Of a stretch of 64,000 nt of DNA, positions 53,205 to 61,959 are shown piece by piece. The notes below the pieces were generated by a model that had not been told where the DNA came from, made no database searches, and worked only from the letters and a program-made list of their open reading frames with translations. Where the stretch lies: positions 1-64,000 of the forward strand of contig NZ_JADLRJ010000002.1 in assembly GCF_015477355.1 (NCBI RefSeq), written 5' to 3'. Within the stretch, counting starts at the first letter, position 1. Every line of letters begins with the position of its first letter. The position numbers and the translations under genes are program-made. This stretch comes from Nocardia blacklockiae (lineage in GTDB: Bacteria > Actinomycetota > Actinomycetes > Mycobacteriales > Mycobacteriaceae).

Positions 53205-54089
53205 ATGGCACCGAGATCGCCTGCCGTAGCGCGTTGGGAACTGTCGTATCGCACCCGCAAGCGGAAGGACGAGCTGGGAATCACCGGGCCGCAGATTGCG
53301 AGGGCCCTGAAGTTTTCGCCGACCTACTGGCCGAAAGTTGAGCGCGATCAGCGAATCCTCAAGGAGGACAAGCTGATCGAGTTGCTTCAGCTGCTTGGAT
53401 TCACCGACGAAGAGCAGAACGAGCTCATAGCAGCCCGTCGGCTTGCTGGCGAGAGTGGCTGGTGGTCGGAATACGAGGGGTTGTTTTCCGAGCAGCAGTT
53501 GCGGCTGTTCGGAATGGAGTACGGCGCCGAGGAGATCAGCACTGTCGAAAGCTTGCTTATCCCAGGCCTACTCCAGACCGAGGAATACGCACGCACGCTC
53601 ATCACCGGTGACACCTTCTTCATCCGCCAGATCGAGGTGCAGCAGCGGATCGAGGCCCGATTGCAGCGACAGAAGCGGCTCTCGGGCGAGGATCCGTTGC
53701 GGCTCAACGTCGTCGTGAGCGAGGCGACGTTGCGGCAGCAAACCGGCGGCCCCGATGTGCTGCGCAATCAACTGCAGCACCTGATTGTCGTACTCGGGGA
53801 ACATCGCGACACCATCGACTTCCGCGTGCTGCCCTTCACCTCCCACACCGGCGCTATCCGGGGAATCTCGACTTTTCACATCCTCGACTTCGCCCGGCCT
53901 CGTCTGCCCACCCTCGCGTGGAGCGAGGTGCCGACACACGACGAGCTCATAGAAGACCAGCAGCGAGTGCGGAACATGACCACCGTGTTCGGCCACCTGC
54001 AGCAGGAATCGCTCAGCCGCGAGGACTCCTTGGGACTCCTCAAGGACCTCGCTTCTAGTATGGATAGGGATAAAACAGCAGGTGAGTAG
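53205..54089 (+). CDS. XRE regulator with DUF5753 domain
   Basis: A 294-residue protein of the Scr1/DUF5753 type. The HTH is ARWELSYRTRKRKDELGITGPQIARALKFSPTYWPKVERDQRIL; the sensor domain has YGAEEISTVESLLIPGLLQTEEYARTLI and DTIDFRVLPFTSHTGA...FHILDF. A strong GGAGGAGAGG ribosome binding site precedes ATG 53205. It forms the standard pair with a DUF397 gene, overlapping it by 8 bp; the DUF397 protein typically modulates the regulator. Confidence 0.9.
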   Translation: MAPRSPAVARWELSYRTRKRKDELGITGPQIARALKFSPTYWPKVERDQRILKEDKLIELLQLLGFTDEEQNELIAARRLAGESGWWSEYEGLFSEQQLRLFGMEYGAEEISTVESLLIPGLLQTEEYARTLITGDTFFIRQIEVQQRIEARLQRQKRLSGEDPLRLNVVVSEATLRQQTGGPDVLRNQLQHLIVVLGEHRDTIDFRVLPFTSHTGAIRGISTFHILDFARPRLPTLAWSEVPTHDELIEDQQRVRNMTTVFGHLQQESLSREDSLGLLKDLASSMDRDKTAGE

Positions 54090-54483
54090 GATCATCGACA
54101 TGAACGTCAGCGCCACCGCAAAGCTTCACTGGTTCAAGGCGACCTTGTCCAGTTCGTCGTCCAGCTGCGTTGAAGTAGCCGACGCTGGTGAGGTGTGGCT
54201 GATTCGCGACAGCAAGTATCTCCGCGATCCTCGCAACCGTCAGAGTGAATCTGGTCAGCCGACGATCAGTGTTTCCGACCGTCTGTGGAGCCGGTTTCTC
54301 GACATCGTTCTGGATGGCGGGACCGCAGGTTTCGATGGGCTTCCGTCGATCGAATACGCCGCGGACGGAAGCGTCTCCCTCCACGCTGACGCCATCACGC
54401 TTACCTACTGGTCGCATGAGTGGCACGCCTTCCGCGATGGTATTCAGAAGCAGGAGTTCGACCGAACCACTTCGGCAGCCTGA
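54082..54483 (+). CDS. DUF397-family partner protein
   Basis: A 133-residue protein from GTG 54082 (ATG 54100 alternative). The DUF397 core is visible: LHWFKATLSSSSSSCVEVADAGEVWLIRDSKYLRDPRNR followed by ISVSDRLWSRFLDIVLDG. It extends about 50 residues beyond the usual 60-residue domain. Paired with the XRE/DUF5753 gene. Confidence 0.85.
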   Translation: MSRIIDMNVSATAKLHWFKATLSSSSSSCVEVADAGEVWLIRDSKYLRDPRNRQSESGQPTISVSDRLWSRFLDIVLDGGTAGFDGLPSIEYAADGSVSLHADAITLTYWSHEWHAFRDGIQKQEFDRTTSAA

Positions 54484-54675
54484 TCGGCGGTAGCCGACCT
54501 GGTGACTGCCCGACAGGCCGACAGCTGGTCGGCCGCTGCCGGCGGGGCCATTCGCGCTCGCAGCATCCGCACACACGAGCCTGCGGCCGCTTGATCCCCT
54601 AGTAGCGGCCTAGCGGGTAGGACTACATCCCCGTCAGTCACCTCGACCGGCGGGGATGTCGCTTCTCGTGGCGGC

Positions 54676-55770
54676 GTGACTGAGGTATTGACGCAGTCCG
54701 GTACGCAGCTGATCCAGCGGTTCACCGAGATGACCCAGGTCAGCGCACAGGCCACCGCCGGTGAGATGGACCAGCGCAAGGCCGCGTTCGACGCGATGGT
54801 CGTGCCGCTGCGCGAAGAACTCGACAAACTCCACACCCAGGTGCGGACGTTCCAGGAAACCGGGGCCGGCGCGTTCTCGGCGGTGACCGAGCAGATGAAG
54901 GCGACGAACTACACCAACGAGCAGCTCCGCAAGCAGACCGAGCAACTGGTCACCGCGCTACGGAAACCGAACACCCGCGGCCAATGGGGCGAGCTGCAAT
55001 TGCGCACCGTCGTGGAAGCAGCGGGCATGATCGAGCACGTCGATTTCCAGCAACAGGTCCACGTCGTCGACGCCGACGGCGCGTTGCGCCCGGACATGGT
55101 CGTCAACCTCGGCGGCGGCAGGACGATCGTCGTCGACGCGAAGGCCCCGTTCGGTGCCTTCCTCGAGGCGCAGGAAGCCGACACCGACGCCGCGCGTGCC
55201 GAGCGCGCGGCCGCGCATGCACGCAATGTCCGCCGGCACGTCGAACAGCTTGCGGCCAAGCAGTATTGGGCGCAGTTCTCCTGCACTCCGGAGTTCGTGG
55301 TGATGTTCCTGCCCGCGGAGGCCTTCCTGCAGGCCGCGCTCGACCACGACCCCGGGTTGTGGGACGACGCGATCCGCAAAAAAGTCATCCTCACCACTCC
55401 GACCAACCTGCTCATGGCACTGCGCACGGTGGCCTACATGTGGCAGCAGCAGGCCCTCGCCGAGAACGCCGACCGCATCGACAAGCTCGGCAGCGACCTG
55501 TATCAGCGCATCACCAATTTCATCGTGCACCTCAACACCGTGGGCGCCACACTCGGCAAGACCGTCGAGGCCTACGACAAGACGATCCGCTCGTTCAACA
55601 GCCGCCTGCTCCCCGGGGCCCGAAAGATGGCCGAACTGCGCAGGGCCGAAGAGACATTGGAAGACCTGCCCACGCTCGAGCGCACTGTGCCGACCTCGGC
55701 GTTCCCCTCTGCAGTCGGGGCCGGGACCGACGGCGGCTCCGAGACCGACGGCGGCGCTCGCACCGCCTGA
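54676..55770 (+). CDS. rmuC: RmuC-type DNA recombination protein
   Basis: A 364-residue RmuC: coiled N-terminal part (QVSAQATAGEMDQRKAAFDAMVVPLREELDKLHTQVRTF), then the conserved KPNTRGQWGELQLRTVVEAAGMIEHVDF and RPDMVVNLGGGRTIVVDAKAPFGAFLEA, the predicted nuclease-like core with VDAK. It lacks the N-terminal membrane helix of typical RmuC and starts at GTG 54676. It limits recombination of inverted repeats in other bacteria. A strong hairpin follows. Confidence 0.9.
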   Translation: MTEVLTQSGTQLIQRFTEMTQVSAQATAGEMDQRKAAFDAMVVPLREELDKLHTQVRTFQETGAGAFSAVTEQMKATNYTNEQLRKQTEQLVTALRKPNTRGQWGELQLRTVVEAAGMIEHVDFQQQVHVVDADGALRPDMVVNLGGGRTIVVDAKAPFGAFLEAQEADTDAARAERAAAHARNVRRHVEQLAAKQYWAQFSCTPEFVVMFLPAEAFLQAALDHDPGLWDDAIRKKVILTTPTNLLMALRTVAYMWQQQALAENADRIDKLGSDLYQRITNFIVHLNTVGATLGKTVEAYDKTIRSFNSRLLPGARKMAELRRAEETLEDLPTLERTVPTSAFPSAVGAGTDGGSETDGGARTA

Positions 55771-55777
55771 CCCTGCC

Positions 55778-55808
55778 CGCTGAGAAGGCGGCCGCCGCCT
55801 TCTCAGCG
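55778..55808 (+). terminator. strong hairpin after rmuC
   Basis: Fifteen-base perfect arms (55778-55792 and 55794-55808) around a 1-base centre start 7 bp after the rmuC stop. Even with a 3-5 base loop the stem is very stable. No T-tract, as usual in actinobacteria. Confidence 0.8.
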
Positions 55809-55874
55809 CACCAGGGAGAGAACTTCACACGATAGCCCTAGGCCGCCGAACCTTGCGGGCTATCGTTGTCCGGC

Positions 55875-56237
55875 ATGGTCACCGCAACGATTTCGATGGA
55901 CGACCAGTTGTTCGCGCACGTCCAGCAAGCGGCCGGGGGCGACATCTCCGCCTGGATCGCCACAGCCTGCCGTCACCGTCTGCTCAGCGACGGTGTCCGC
56001 ACCGCGGTGGTCTGGGACTACCAACCCTCCGCGGCCGAATACCACCGTCTGCGCGGCCGGGTCACCGAGGCCGAGCGCGAAACCCGCACCTTTGCCGAAG
56101 ATGCCTGGCACCAGCGCGGCAGCCACGATGACGAACCTGCCGACTCGCGGATCGCCGACGCCGAGCAGCGCGTCCACGCTCTGTTCGAACGGGCCGACCG
56201 ACGACTGCGTGATCAGCATGAGGACCGCGGACAATGA
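55875..56237 (+). CDS. small ribbon-helix-helix-like protein
   Basis: A 120-residue protein from ATG 55875. The start VTATISMDDQLFAHVQQAAGGDISAWIATACRHRL fits an RHH/CopG-like DNA-binding or antitoxin fold; a long acidic/basic helix follows (AEYHRLRGRVTEAERETRTFAEDAW). The stop overlaps the next small gene (ATGA), so the two resemble a regulator or antitoxin operon. No toxin fold is visible in the partner. Confidence 0.6.
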   Translation: MVTATISMDDQLFAHVQQAAGGDISAWIATACRHRLLSDGVRTAVVWDYQPSAAEYHRLRGRVTEAERETRTFAEDAWHQRGSHDDEPADSRIADAEQRVHALFERADRRLRDQHEDRGQ

Positions 56238-56395
56238 ATCGACCACGTCACCCCGAATCCACACCCGAACAGGCAGCCGACATCCTGAACCGCACGAATC
56301 TCGCCTGGGAAGAGGTCCCGGACCAGGACGTGCCGCCCCTGCTCACCGACGCCAACGCCGCGGAACTTCTACGCCGGATCGCCGCCGAGCGCTGA
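56234..56395 (+). CDS. 53-residue partner of the RHH-like gene
   Basis: From ATG 56234, overlapping the upstream stop (ATGA), to TGA 56393-56395. The sequence includes ESTPEQAADILNRTNLAWEEV and LTDANAAELLRRIAAER. It is acidic and helical. Too short to assign. Confidence 0.5.
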   Translation: MNRPRHPESTPEQAADILNRTNLAWEEVPDQDVPPLLTDANAAELLRRIAAER

Positions 56396-56475
56396 TCGCA
56401 GCGTCCGGCCACACTCTGCTCCTGACACCCGCTGTGCCGCAACGCCTTTCGGCCCTCGCAAGGCGCGCGGTGACG

Positions 56476-56781
56476 CTACGCCGCCCCGGTGTGCCAGTCG
56501 CGGTCGAACAGCGGCAACTGCGACGCACCTGTTGCGGGTGCGGTACCGCCGAGGATCCGCAGGCAACGGCCACAGCTGACCTCCGCGCGAGTCGGTTGCA
56601 GCGCATCCGGCGACCACCCGGCCACACCGGTATGGCAGATCAACTCCGGCGCTTCCTCGGATCCGATCCACCGCCCCATGCGCACCGCGTGCACGACGCG
56701 GCCGTGGTGGACGACCGCGTGCACTCCCGGGTCGCCGAATGTCGCCCGCACCGACGCGGCCAGCGGGCTGATGTCGGTCAT
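56476..56781 (-). CDS. small hypothetical protein with Cys pair
   Basis: A 101-residue protein from ATG 56781. It has strand-rich GVHAVVHHGRVVHAVRMGRW, then ELICHTGVAGW and SCGRCLRILGG, where Cys/His could bind zinc. It converges on the small RHH pair. Unknown. Confidence 0.5.
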   Translation of the reverse strand: MTDISPLAASVRATFGDPGVHAVVHHGRVVHAVRMGRWIGSEEAPELICHTGVAGWSPDALQPTRAEVSCGRCLRILGGTAPATGASQLPLFDRDWHTGAA

Positions 56782-57021
56782 GAACCGCACAATACGGCCA
56801 CCCACCGACACGAAATCCCCACTGCGCCCGCTGAATTCGTGTCAGCATGCGTGCCCACCGCTCGCCGTCGCCTCACGGCCCTCGCCAGGGGGCTGCAGGC
56901 GAGGAGTTAACCGTGAGTTTTCATCACTTTTGGTTCCGGGCTTCTGCCATGCCCTTATCCTGTTGCCTGAGAGTTGCTGATGTGGTGGTTGGTCTGTCGA
57001 CGCGCCGAAGGGACGGTGGAC

Positions 57022-57213
57022 ATGCCCGAACTCGATCCAGCAGCCAGCCCGGTGCGCATGGTCGCCGCTCGCGCGGGCCGCAAAGGCTACCGGCTCGAGC
57101 AAGCCAGCGGCACTGAGGCCGTGCCCGGCCTGTGGCATCTGCTCGATATCACCGACGGTGCACCCCTGGTCACCGGGAGCCTCGACCAGATCAATGCCTG
57201 GCTCAACAGCTGA
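57022..57213 (+). CDS. small hypothetical protein
   Basis: A 63-residue protein from ATG 57022. The sequence RMVAARAGRKGYRLEQASGTEAVPGLWHLLDITDGAPLVTGSLDQINAWL resembles a small alpha/beta fold of the kind found repeatedly in actinobacteria. Unknown. Confidence 0.5.
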   Translation: MPELDPAASPVRMVAARAGRKGYRLEQASGTEAVPGLWHLLDITDGAPLVTGSLDQINAWLNS

Positions 57214-57467
57214 GCGCACCGCGACATCGCCGTCCTGCATGAACGGTGCCCACCCCGGCCCGAGGGAAGTCGCGGCGGGCACCTCACAGGAACCGCAATC
57301 CGCGGGGAGCGGTCCAGCATGCCGCGGCGGACACCGAAACCCGAGATCTGCGCCCGCCGGAACCAGAATACGTCCATGCCAGTCCAGCCGCGGCGCTCCG
57401 GCACACAGGTCCCGCGCAAGCACCCCCAGCACGCCCGTCGACAGAGTTGTCCGTTGTCGTGCCGCGC

Positions 57468-58745
57468 TCAATCCGCTGGGCGTGCCAGGCCGTCCCACCA
57501 CGTACTCGGCGGCGCCGACAGAGCGCTGTCCCGCAGCGCCTTCCCGGTCGGAGTGGTGATCATCGGAATCATCGAGTCGATGTAGCGCTGCATCAGGCGA
57601 GGAGCGCGGCCTGCTTCCTGGTATTCGCGGGCCTGCATCAGCAGCTCGAGCTTGTCCGCGTCGCGGGAGCAGCGGGCCTCGAGGGTGGCCTGCTCGGTCT
57701 TGGCGCTCTCATGTTCGTCGACGGCAGCACGGATCCGCCGAGCCAGCTGGTCCGGCAGTCCTTCCGTCTGATCGGCCACGATCTCAGCGGGCGGCGTGGT
57801 GTCGTTGTAGAGCCTGGTCACCGCGTCGGGATCACCCGAACGGGCCTCATGCATGTCGTGGAACAACGCCAGCACCGCGGCGTGTTCCGGGTCGGCGCCC
57901 TCGCCGACCGCGATCGCATACGACAAGATCGCGGCTCGCCACGAATGTCCGGCGACATCCTCACCGTCGCGGATACCGCACCGGCGCCACCCGCTGCGGC
58001 TGAGCAACTTGAGGTAGCCGAGTTCGTAGGCGAACACGGTGGTCCGAGCGACAGGGTCGCTGCGGTCGGCACTCGCGCCGCAGATGACGGCGGCGCCCTG
58101 GTTGTTCATGTTCGAACCGGCCACCGGGTTGTCGGATTCTTCCACCGCCACAGTATCGACTACCTCGGCCATCGCGGGACTCGTAGCCTGTAAACGCTTG
58201 CCGCGCAAGTCATTCGGCGCTGTGGCCGGATAGCCCACCTCCTCGTGCCCGAATCGGCGGTGGAGTTCTGCCATGTTGCCGATCGCGGCGGCGAACGCCG
58301 GCAGTGACCCGTCGGGTAGCGCGTAGGCGACAACCTTCGATTTCGCCGAGTTCGGGCCGCGGAACGCCTGGATCAGCCGACGCTCGGGCAACCGGTACCG
58401 GATACCCTCATGGCGGGCAGCGGAATTGAGCGACAGCACAGCCGGCCGCGGCGCGATGCCGCCGGTGAGCTCATCGAGCCGGTCGAGGCTCGCCGACCCG
58501 CCCTCGGTGACCAAAGCTCGAACCAGCCGGATACTGTCGGCGGTCGCCGCCCGCAGAATCCGCTCCGCGAGTTCGGCGGTCCATTCGACGCCCTCGTCAG
58601 TTCCCTCCGAATGCGCCGGAGCGACCGGCCCGGAGTCGGCCGCGGCTGAACCCTCGTCTCGCGGGGCGAGAGCGGGAAGCCGTTCGGCGACGACGATCTG
58701 GACAGCCAGCAGCCCAAGCGAACTCAAGTTCGTCGAAATCGGCAC
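57468..58745 (-). CDS. HD-domain hydrolase (YfbR-like) with N-terminal winged-helix part
   Basis: A 425-residue protein. Residues 240-420 form an HD domain of the YfbR/HDDC2 5'-nucleotidase type: VAGHSWRAAILSYAIAVGEG (His267), AVLALFHDMHEARSGD (His296-Asp297) and RDADKLELLMQAREY (Asp364). The first 200 residues contain an extra helical, possibly DNA-binding domain (ILRAATADSIRLVRALVTEGGSASLDRLDELTGG). It lies downstream of the XRE pseudogene in the same direction. Confidence 0.8.
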   Translation of the reverse strand: MPISTNLSSLGLLAVQIVVAERLPALAPRDEGSAAADSGPVAPAHSEGTDEGVEWTAELAERILRAATADSIRLVRALVTEGGSASLDRLDELTGGIAPRPAVLSLNSAARHEGIRYRLPERRLIQAFRGPNSAKSKVVAYALPDGSLPAFAAAIGNMAELHRRFGHEEVGYPATAPNDLRGKRLQATSPAMAEVVDTVAVEESDNPVAGSNMNNQGAAVICGASADRSDPVARTTVFAYELGYLKLLSRSGWRRCGIRDGEDVAGHSWRAAILSYAIAVGEGADPEHAAVLALFHDMHEARSGDPDAVTRLYNDTTPPAEIVADQTEGLPDQLARRIRAAVDEHESAKTEQATLEARCSRDADKLELLMQAREYQEAGRAPRLMQRYIDSMIPMITTPTGKALRDSALSAPPSTWWDGLARPAD

Positions 58746-58858
58746 AGCCCATGTCGAGGACCATATCCATTCGACCTCGCATCGACAGTTCGTTGCGACG
58801 CCGACGTGGCCCGTGCAGAGCGCGCAGAGCGCGCGGACCGGCGGGGGCCGGCTGGGGA

Positions 58859-59748
58859 TCAGGCTGCCGCGTCGGTCAGCTCGGGGTCTATCTGTTGAAG
58901 CATGACGTTCAGCCAGTCGGTACCTCGGTGCTCGGGTGGCATCGCTGCGAGGCCCTGAGTCGCTTCCTCGATGCCGTCGGCGACCCGGCCTATGCAGGAC
59001 AGCACCAGGCCTCTCTGCACGGCCAGGAACCCCGGGTGTACCAATACCCGCCCGGCGGGAGTTCGTCGGTCTCCGGGGAATCCGGCGCTATTGCTTTGGC
59101 CGCCGCACGCGTATCTCCGCGCCGCGCCAGCAGCTCGGCGCGCCAGTATTGATCGAATGTTCGCAGCGCCGGGTGCACTCCGTCCTCCGCGAGTGCTCCG
59201 TCGGCGAGGTCGAGTGCCTTCGCCAGGTCGCCCTCATGCCTGGCGGTGAGTGACCGGAACGATAGCGCGTGCGCTCGCTGCGGCCCGTCCTGTGCCATGG
59301 CGGCCGCGTCGGTGAGAATCTTGTCCGCGATAGCGCGCTGACCCGTAGCGTGTTCCAGCCAGCCACGGTATCGGCTCACCTCGCTCGCCAATCGGTAGTC
59401 CAAACCCCGTGCCAGACTGTCGATCCCGCGCACAACCGGAAGAACCGGGGCGGCCCCTATCCGGTGCTCCAGGTGCCGGGTGCGTTCCAGAATCACCGTC
59501 ACGTCCGACATTCCGGTCCCGTCCGGGTCCGTTCTCATGGCGGACACTCGCGCCGTCACGGGATCCTCGTTCAGCACACGGCGATACGCGGCCACCACCT
59601 CCGGAGACACCGGCCGTTTACCGCTCTCGATCTGAGACAGATACGCGGCCGAGAAATGGATACGCGTAGCCATCTGACGCAGGCCGATTCCTGCCACTGT
59701 GCGTAGCTCGCGAAGCAGTTGCCCGGTCACATCCGCATCTGCAAACAC
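58859..59748 (-). pseudogene. XRE-TPR regulator with a single-base frameshift
   Basis: From ATG 59748 the frame holds a normal HTH (LLRELRTVAGIGLRQMATRIHFSAAYLSQIESGKRPVSPEVVAAYRRVL) and TPR-like helices up to LPPGGYWYT, then ends at 58990. The neighbouring frame continues PGFLAVQRGLVLSCIGRVADGIEEATQGLAAMPPEHRGTDWLNVMLQQIDPEL to 58859. The break is one missing C in ACCCCGGGG near 59045, which looks like a homopolymer indel. Restored, the protein would be about 296 residues. Confidence 0.75.
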
Positions 59749-60134
59749 CTGCTAACGCTAACCCGCGCCCGTCTCGAGCAGATCACGTGAAACCTGGAAG
59801 GCGCGCCACAGAGGGCCGTAGCCGACAACCACCCCCGTCCGGCTCCCCCCGGTGGCCGCCTCCAACACGCTGACCAGACGGGTGGGAGTACCGATGCGAT
59901 ATCGACCGACCGCGCTGGATGGGGCGGCAGCGCCGGAGATCACCGACGCTGCCAGGTGCGATCGCGCCCACCTCCCCTGCCTCGCAGGACATCTCGGGGC
60001 TATGATCCCGGCCCGCTCGGCAGGGAGCCCCGCTCGCGCCGAACGGGATCTTGTACGTCGCCCACATCGAAACACTCTGTCCGCGACGCAGTTTCGCTCG
60101 CTGAACGATGAATCGAGAAGGACGCTCCGGGTGA
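59749..60134. other. intergenic region, nothing recognised
   Basis: No supported gene between the XRE gene and the small remnant. Promoters for the divergent genes probably lie here. Confidence 0.4.
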
Positions 60135-60377
60135 GGTGGCGCAACCGCAACCACGGCAACACCGTGGAAGAGATCCGAGAGCGGATACACCGCGAGCAGA
60201 CCGCGGTCGGATGGACCCACGGATGCGCCGGCCGAGCCGTTCACGCCCGACCAGGCGCACGAGGCGATGCAGCAGCATCGCCAGTGTCGGGTAGCGGACT
60301 GCGGCCGGAAACGGGCAGCGTTCCAGGCGCTGATCGACGCTGGACGAGTCACGCCCGGTTCCGGCCGGACCCGATAG
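60135..60377 (+). pseudogene. remnant of a small Cys/AGxxTP-tail protein
   Basis: The open frame ending at TAG 60375-60377 carries FTPDQAHEAMQQHRQCRV, then DCGRKRAAFQALIDAGRVTPGSGR, a clear relative of the tail of the 101-residue membrane protein at 28586-28891. No ATG, GTG or TTG precedes the conserved part except ATG 60267 inside it, and the transmembrane start is missing, so this appears truncated. It lies 38 bp before the next gene. Confidence 0.5.
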
Positions 60378-60415
60378 GCTCCGCGTACCGGTACAGCCGA
60401 CGCGAGGGGAAAGCA

Positions 60416-60898
60416 GTGAGCGACGAACAAATCGGATTCGATATCGACTTCGATGACAAGACACAAGCATTCCTGGAATGGGCTGAACCCGAGAATATGG
60501 AGGCACAGGTACGCGCCTTCCTCGCTGACACTGTGCCAGGGATCGCGGACTACGCAGACGAGTGGTGGAAGCATCCGCTTCTGCTCGACATCCTTGAAGC
60601 GTCAAAACAGCTGTTCGGTGATTGGGAGGGTTTCATCGCGCGGGAGAACAGTGAGAGCGCCGACAGGTTCGTCCGGTTCATAGGGGAGTGCTGTATTCGT
60701 CGGCATCCCAGGATGACATGGACGAAAGACACTGACTACGGATTGATACCACCTTTGTTCGGCGACTTCGGCCCGGCAGTGCACGACGCCGCAACTGGCG
60801 ATGGCGCATCACTGAAATCTATCGCGGAATGGCTGTTCGACGATGACGGTCCGAGCATGGTCGAGTTCAGTATCCAAAAGGCTGGAAAAGCCATCTGA
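60416..60898 (+). CDS. acidic protein, possible immunity or partner protein
   Basis: A 160-residue, strongly acidic protein from GTG 60416 with GAGGGGA upstream. It is mainly helical with aromatic patches (IDYAD-like, ADEWWKHPLLLDILEASKQLFGDWEGFIA). It lies 23 bp before a basic nuclease-like gene, so it could be an inhibitor. Not recognised. Confidence 0.65.
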   Translation: MSDEQIGFDIDFDDKTQAFLEWAEPENMEAQVRAFLADTVPGIADYADEWWKHPLLLDILEASKQLFGDWEGFIARENSESADRFVRFIGECCIRRHPRMTWTKDTDYGLIPPLFGDFGPAVHDAATGDGASLKSIAEWLFDDDGPSMVEFSIQKAGKAI

Positions 60899-60921
60899 TG
60901 TAGCCCAGCCAGGGGGGAGCT

Positions 60922-61959
60922 GTGCCCGACGATTACGACGCAACTCGCCGCGGACTGTCAAATTACGAACGCGGGTTGTTCTTTGAGATTGGCCGCGCGC
61001 GGATTTGCGGCGAGACGCCCGAAAGGGGCTGGGTAAGGCAGTTTGCAATCAAGGTAGGCCGGAATACACGCGTATTGGATTCTGCCCGCACCGAAGGTCG
61101 GGGCACGAGAAACGTCGAACGAAAATCTGGGCGGATAAATGAACGGGAAACCCGGCAGCAGTTAAAGGTCGAGCGTGAGGCCCTTAATTCCGGGCAGATC
61201 ACACACAGTCGGTGGGAGACTGTCGCAGGGGAAAAGATACCCGCGACTGTACTTGCCGACATACGCGCCTTGCAGCGGGACTTTCCGGGCAGGTTCCACC
61301 ACGAGATAATTTCTCGCGCCGATGCGCTTCGAGCGATCGAACTCGGCCGGTCACTGGTGTCCAAGCAACTCGAACTCGTCCGCGCGTACGAGCTGGACCG
61401 CGCCGACCGTGCCCGGAAGCGGCTGGCGAATATTCGCGAGATCATCCGCCAGCGAGAAGCCAAGGCGAAAGAAGAACGGGAGCGTGGCGAGCGCGAGCGC
61501 AAGGCTCGCGAGGAACGCGTCCGAGTGCAAGCCAGAGCCGCGCGGGAAGCGGCGCGGGAGTTCCCCACTCTCGGAGAACTCCTAGCCCGGAAGGATAACC
61601 ACACCGACGAGGACACCGGGCGTCATCGAGACGTCGACGCCGCCGGGAACGCGCGTGAGCGGGAGACGGCCGACCTGGAGGCCGAGAACGCCAGGAAGCG
61701 CGCAGCGGCCGAGGCCGCAAGGAAACTCCAGCGCGAAGCCGCTGACCGTCTCGCACTGCAAGCCCAGCGACAACGCGAACTGGCCGCCAAGGGCCAGCCG
61801 GGGGACATGGCCCGGGAAGTCAGCGACCTGATGCGGGTGACACGGCCGACACCCGGAGTCGAGTCACCACACCGGGAGCCGCCCGAGGCCGGATCAACCC
61901 GCGGCGGAAGAGAAGAACGCGGGCGAGAACGCAAAGGACAGGCTCGCACCCGCACCTGA
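60922..61959 (+). CDS. putative PD-(D/E)XK nuclease with long coiled coil
   Basis: A 345-residue basic protein from GTG 60922. The first 140 residues contain a possible nuclease core: VLDSAR (Asp53), then NVERKSGRI (Glu66-x-Lys68), the D...ExK arrangement, flanked by conserved-looking NYERGLFFEIGRARICGE. Residues 150-300 are a charged coiled coil rich in Arg, Glu and Ala. No signal peptide. The assignment rests on motif spacing alone. Confidence 0.6.
   Translation: MPDDYDATRRGLSNYERGLFFEIGRARICGETPERGWVRQFAIKVGRNTRVLDSARTEGRGTRNVERKSGRINERETRQQLKVEREALNSGQITHSRWETVAGEKIPATVLADIRALQRDFPGRFHHEIISRADALRAIELGRSLVSKQLELVRAYELDRADRARKRLANIREIIRQREAKAKEERERGERERKAREERVRVQARAAREAAREFPTLGELLARKDNHTDEDTGRHRDVDAAGNARERETADLEAENARKRAAAEAARKLQREAADRLALQAQRQRELAAKGQPGDMAREVSDLMRVTRPTPGVESPHREPPEAGSTRGGREERGRERKGQARTRT

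Noticed and set aside
55875-56395. Toxin-antitoxin pair
   Set aside because: The first protein is RHH-like, but the 53-residue partner is acidic and shows no toxin fold, so the label is not justified.
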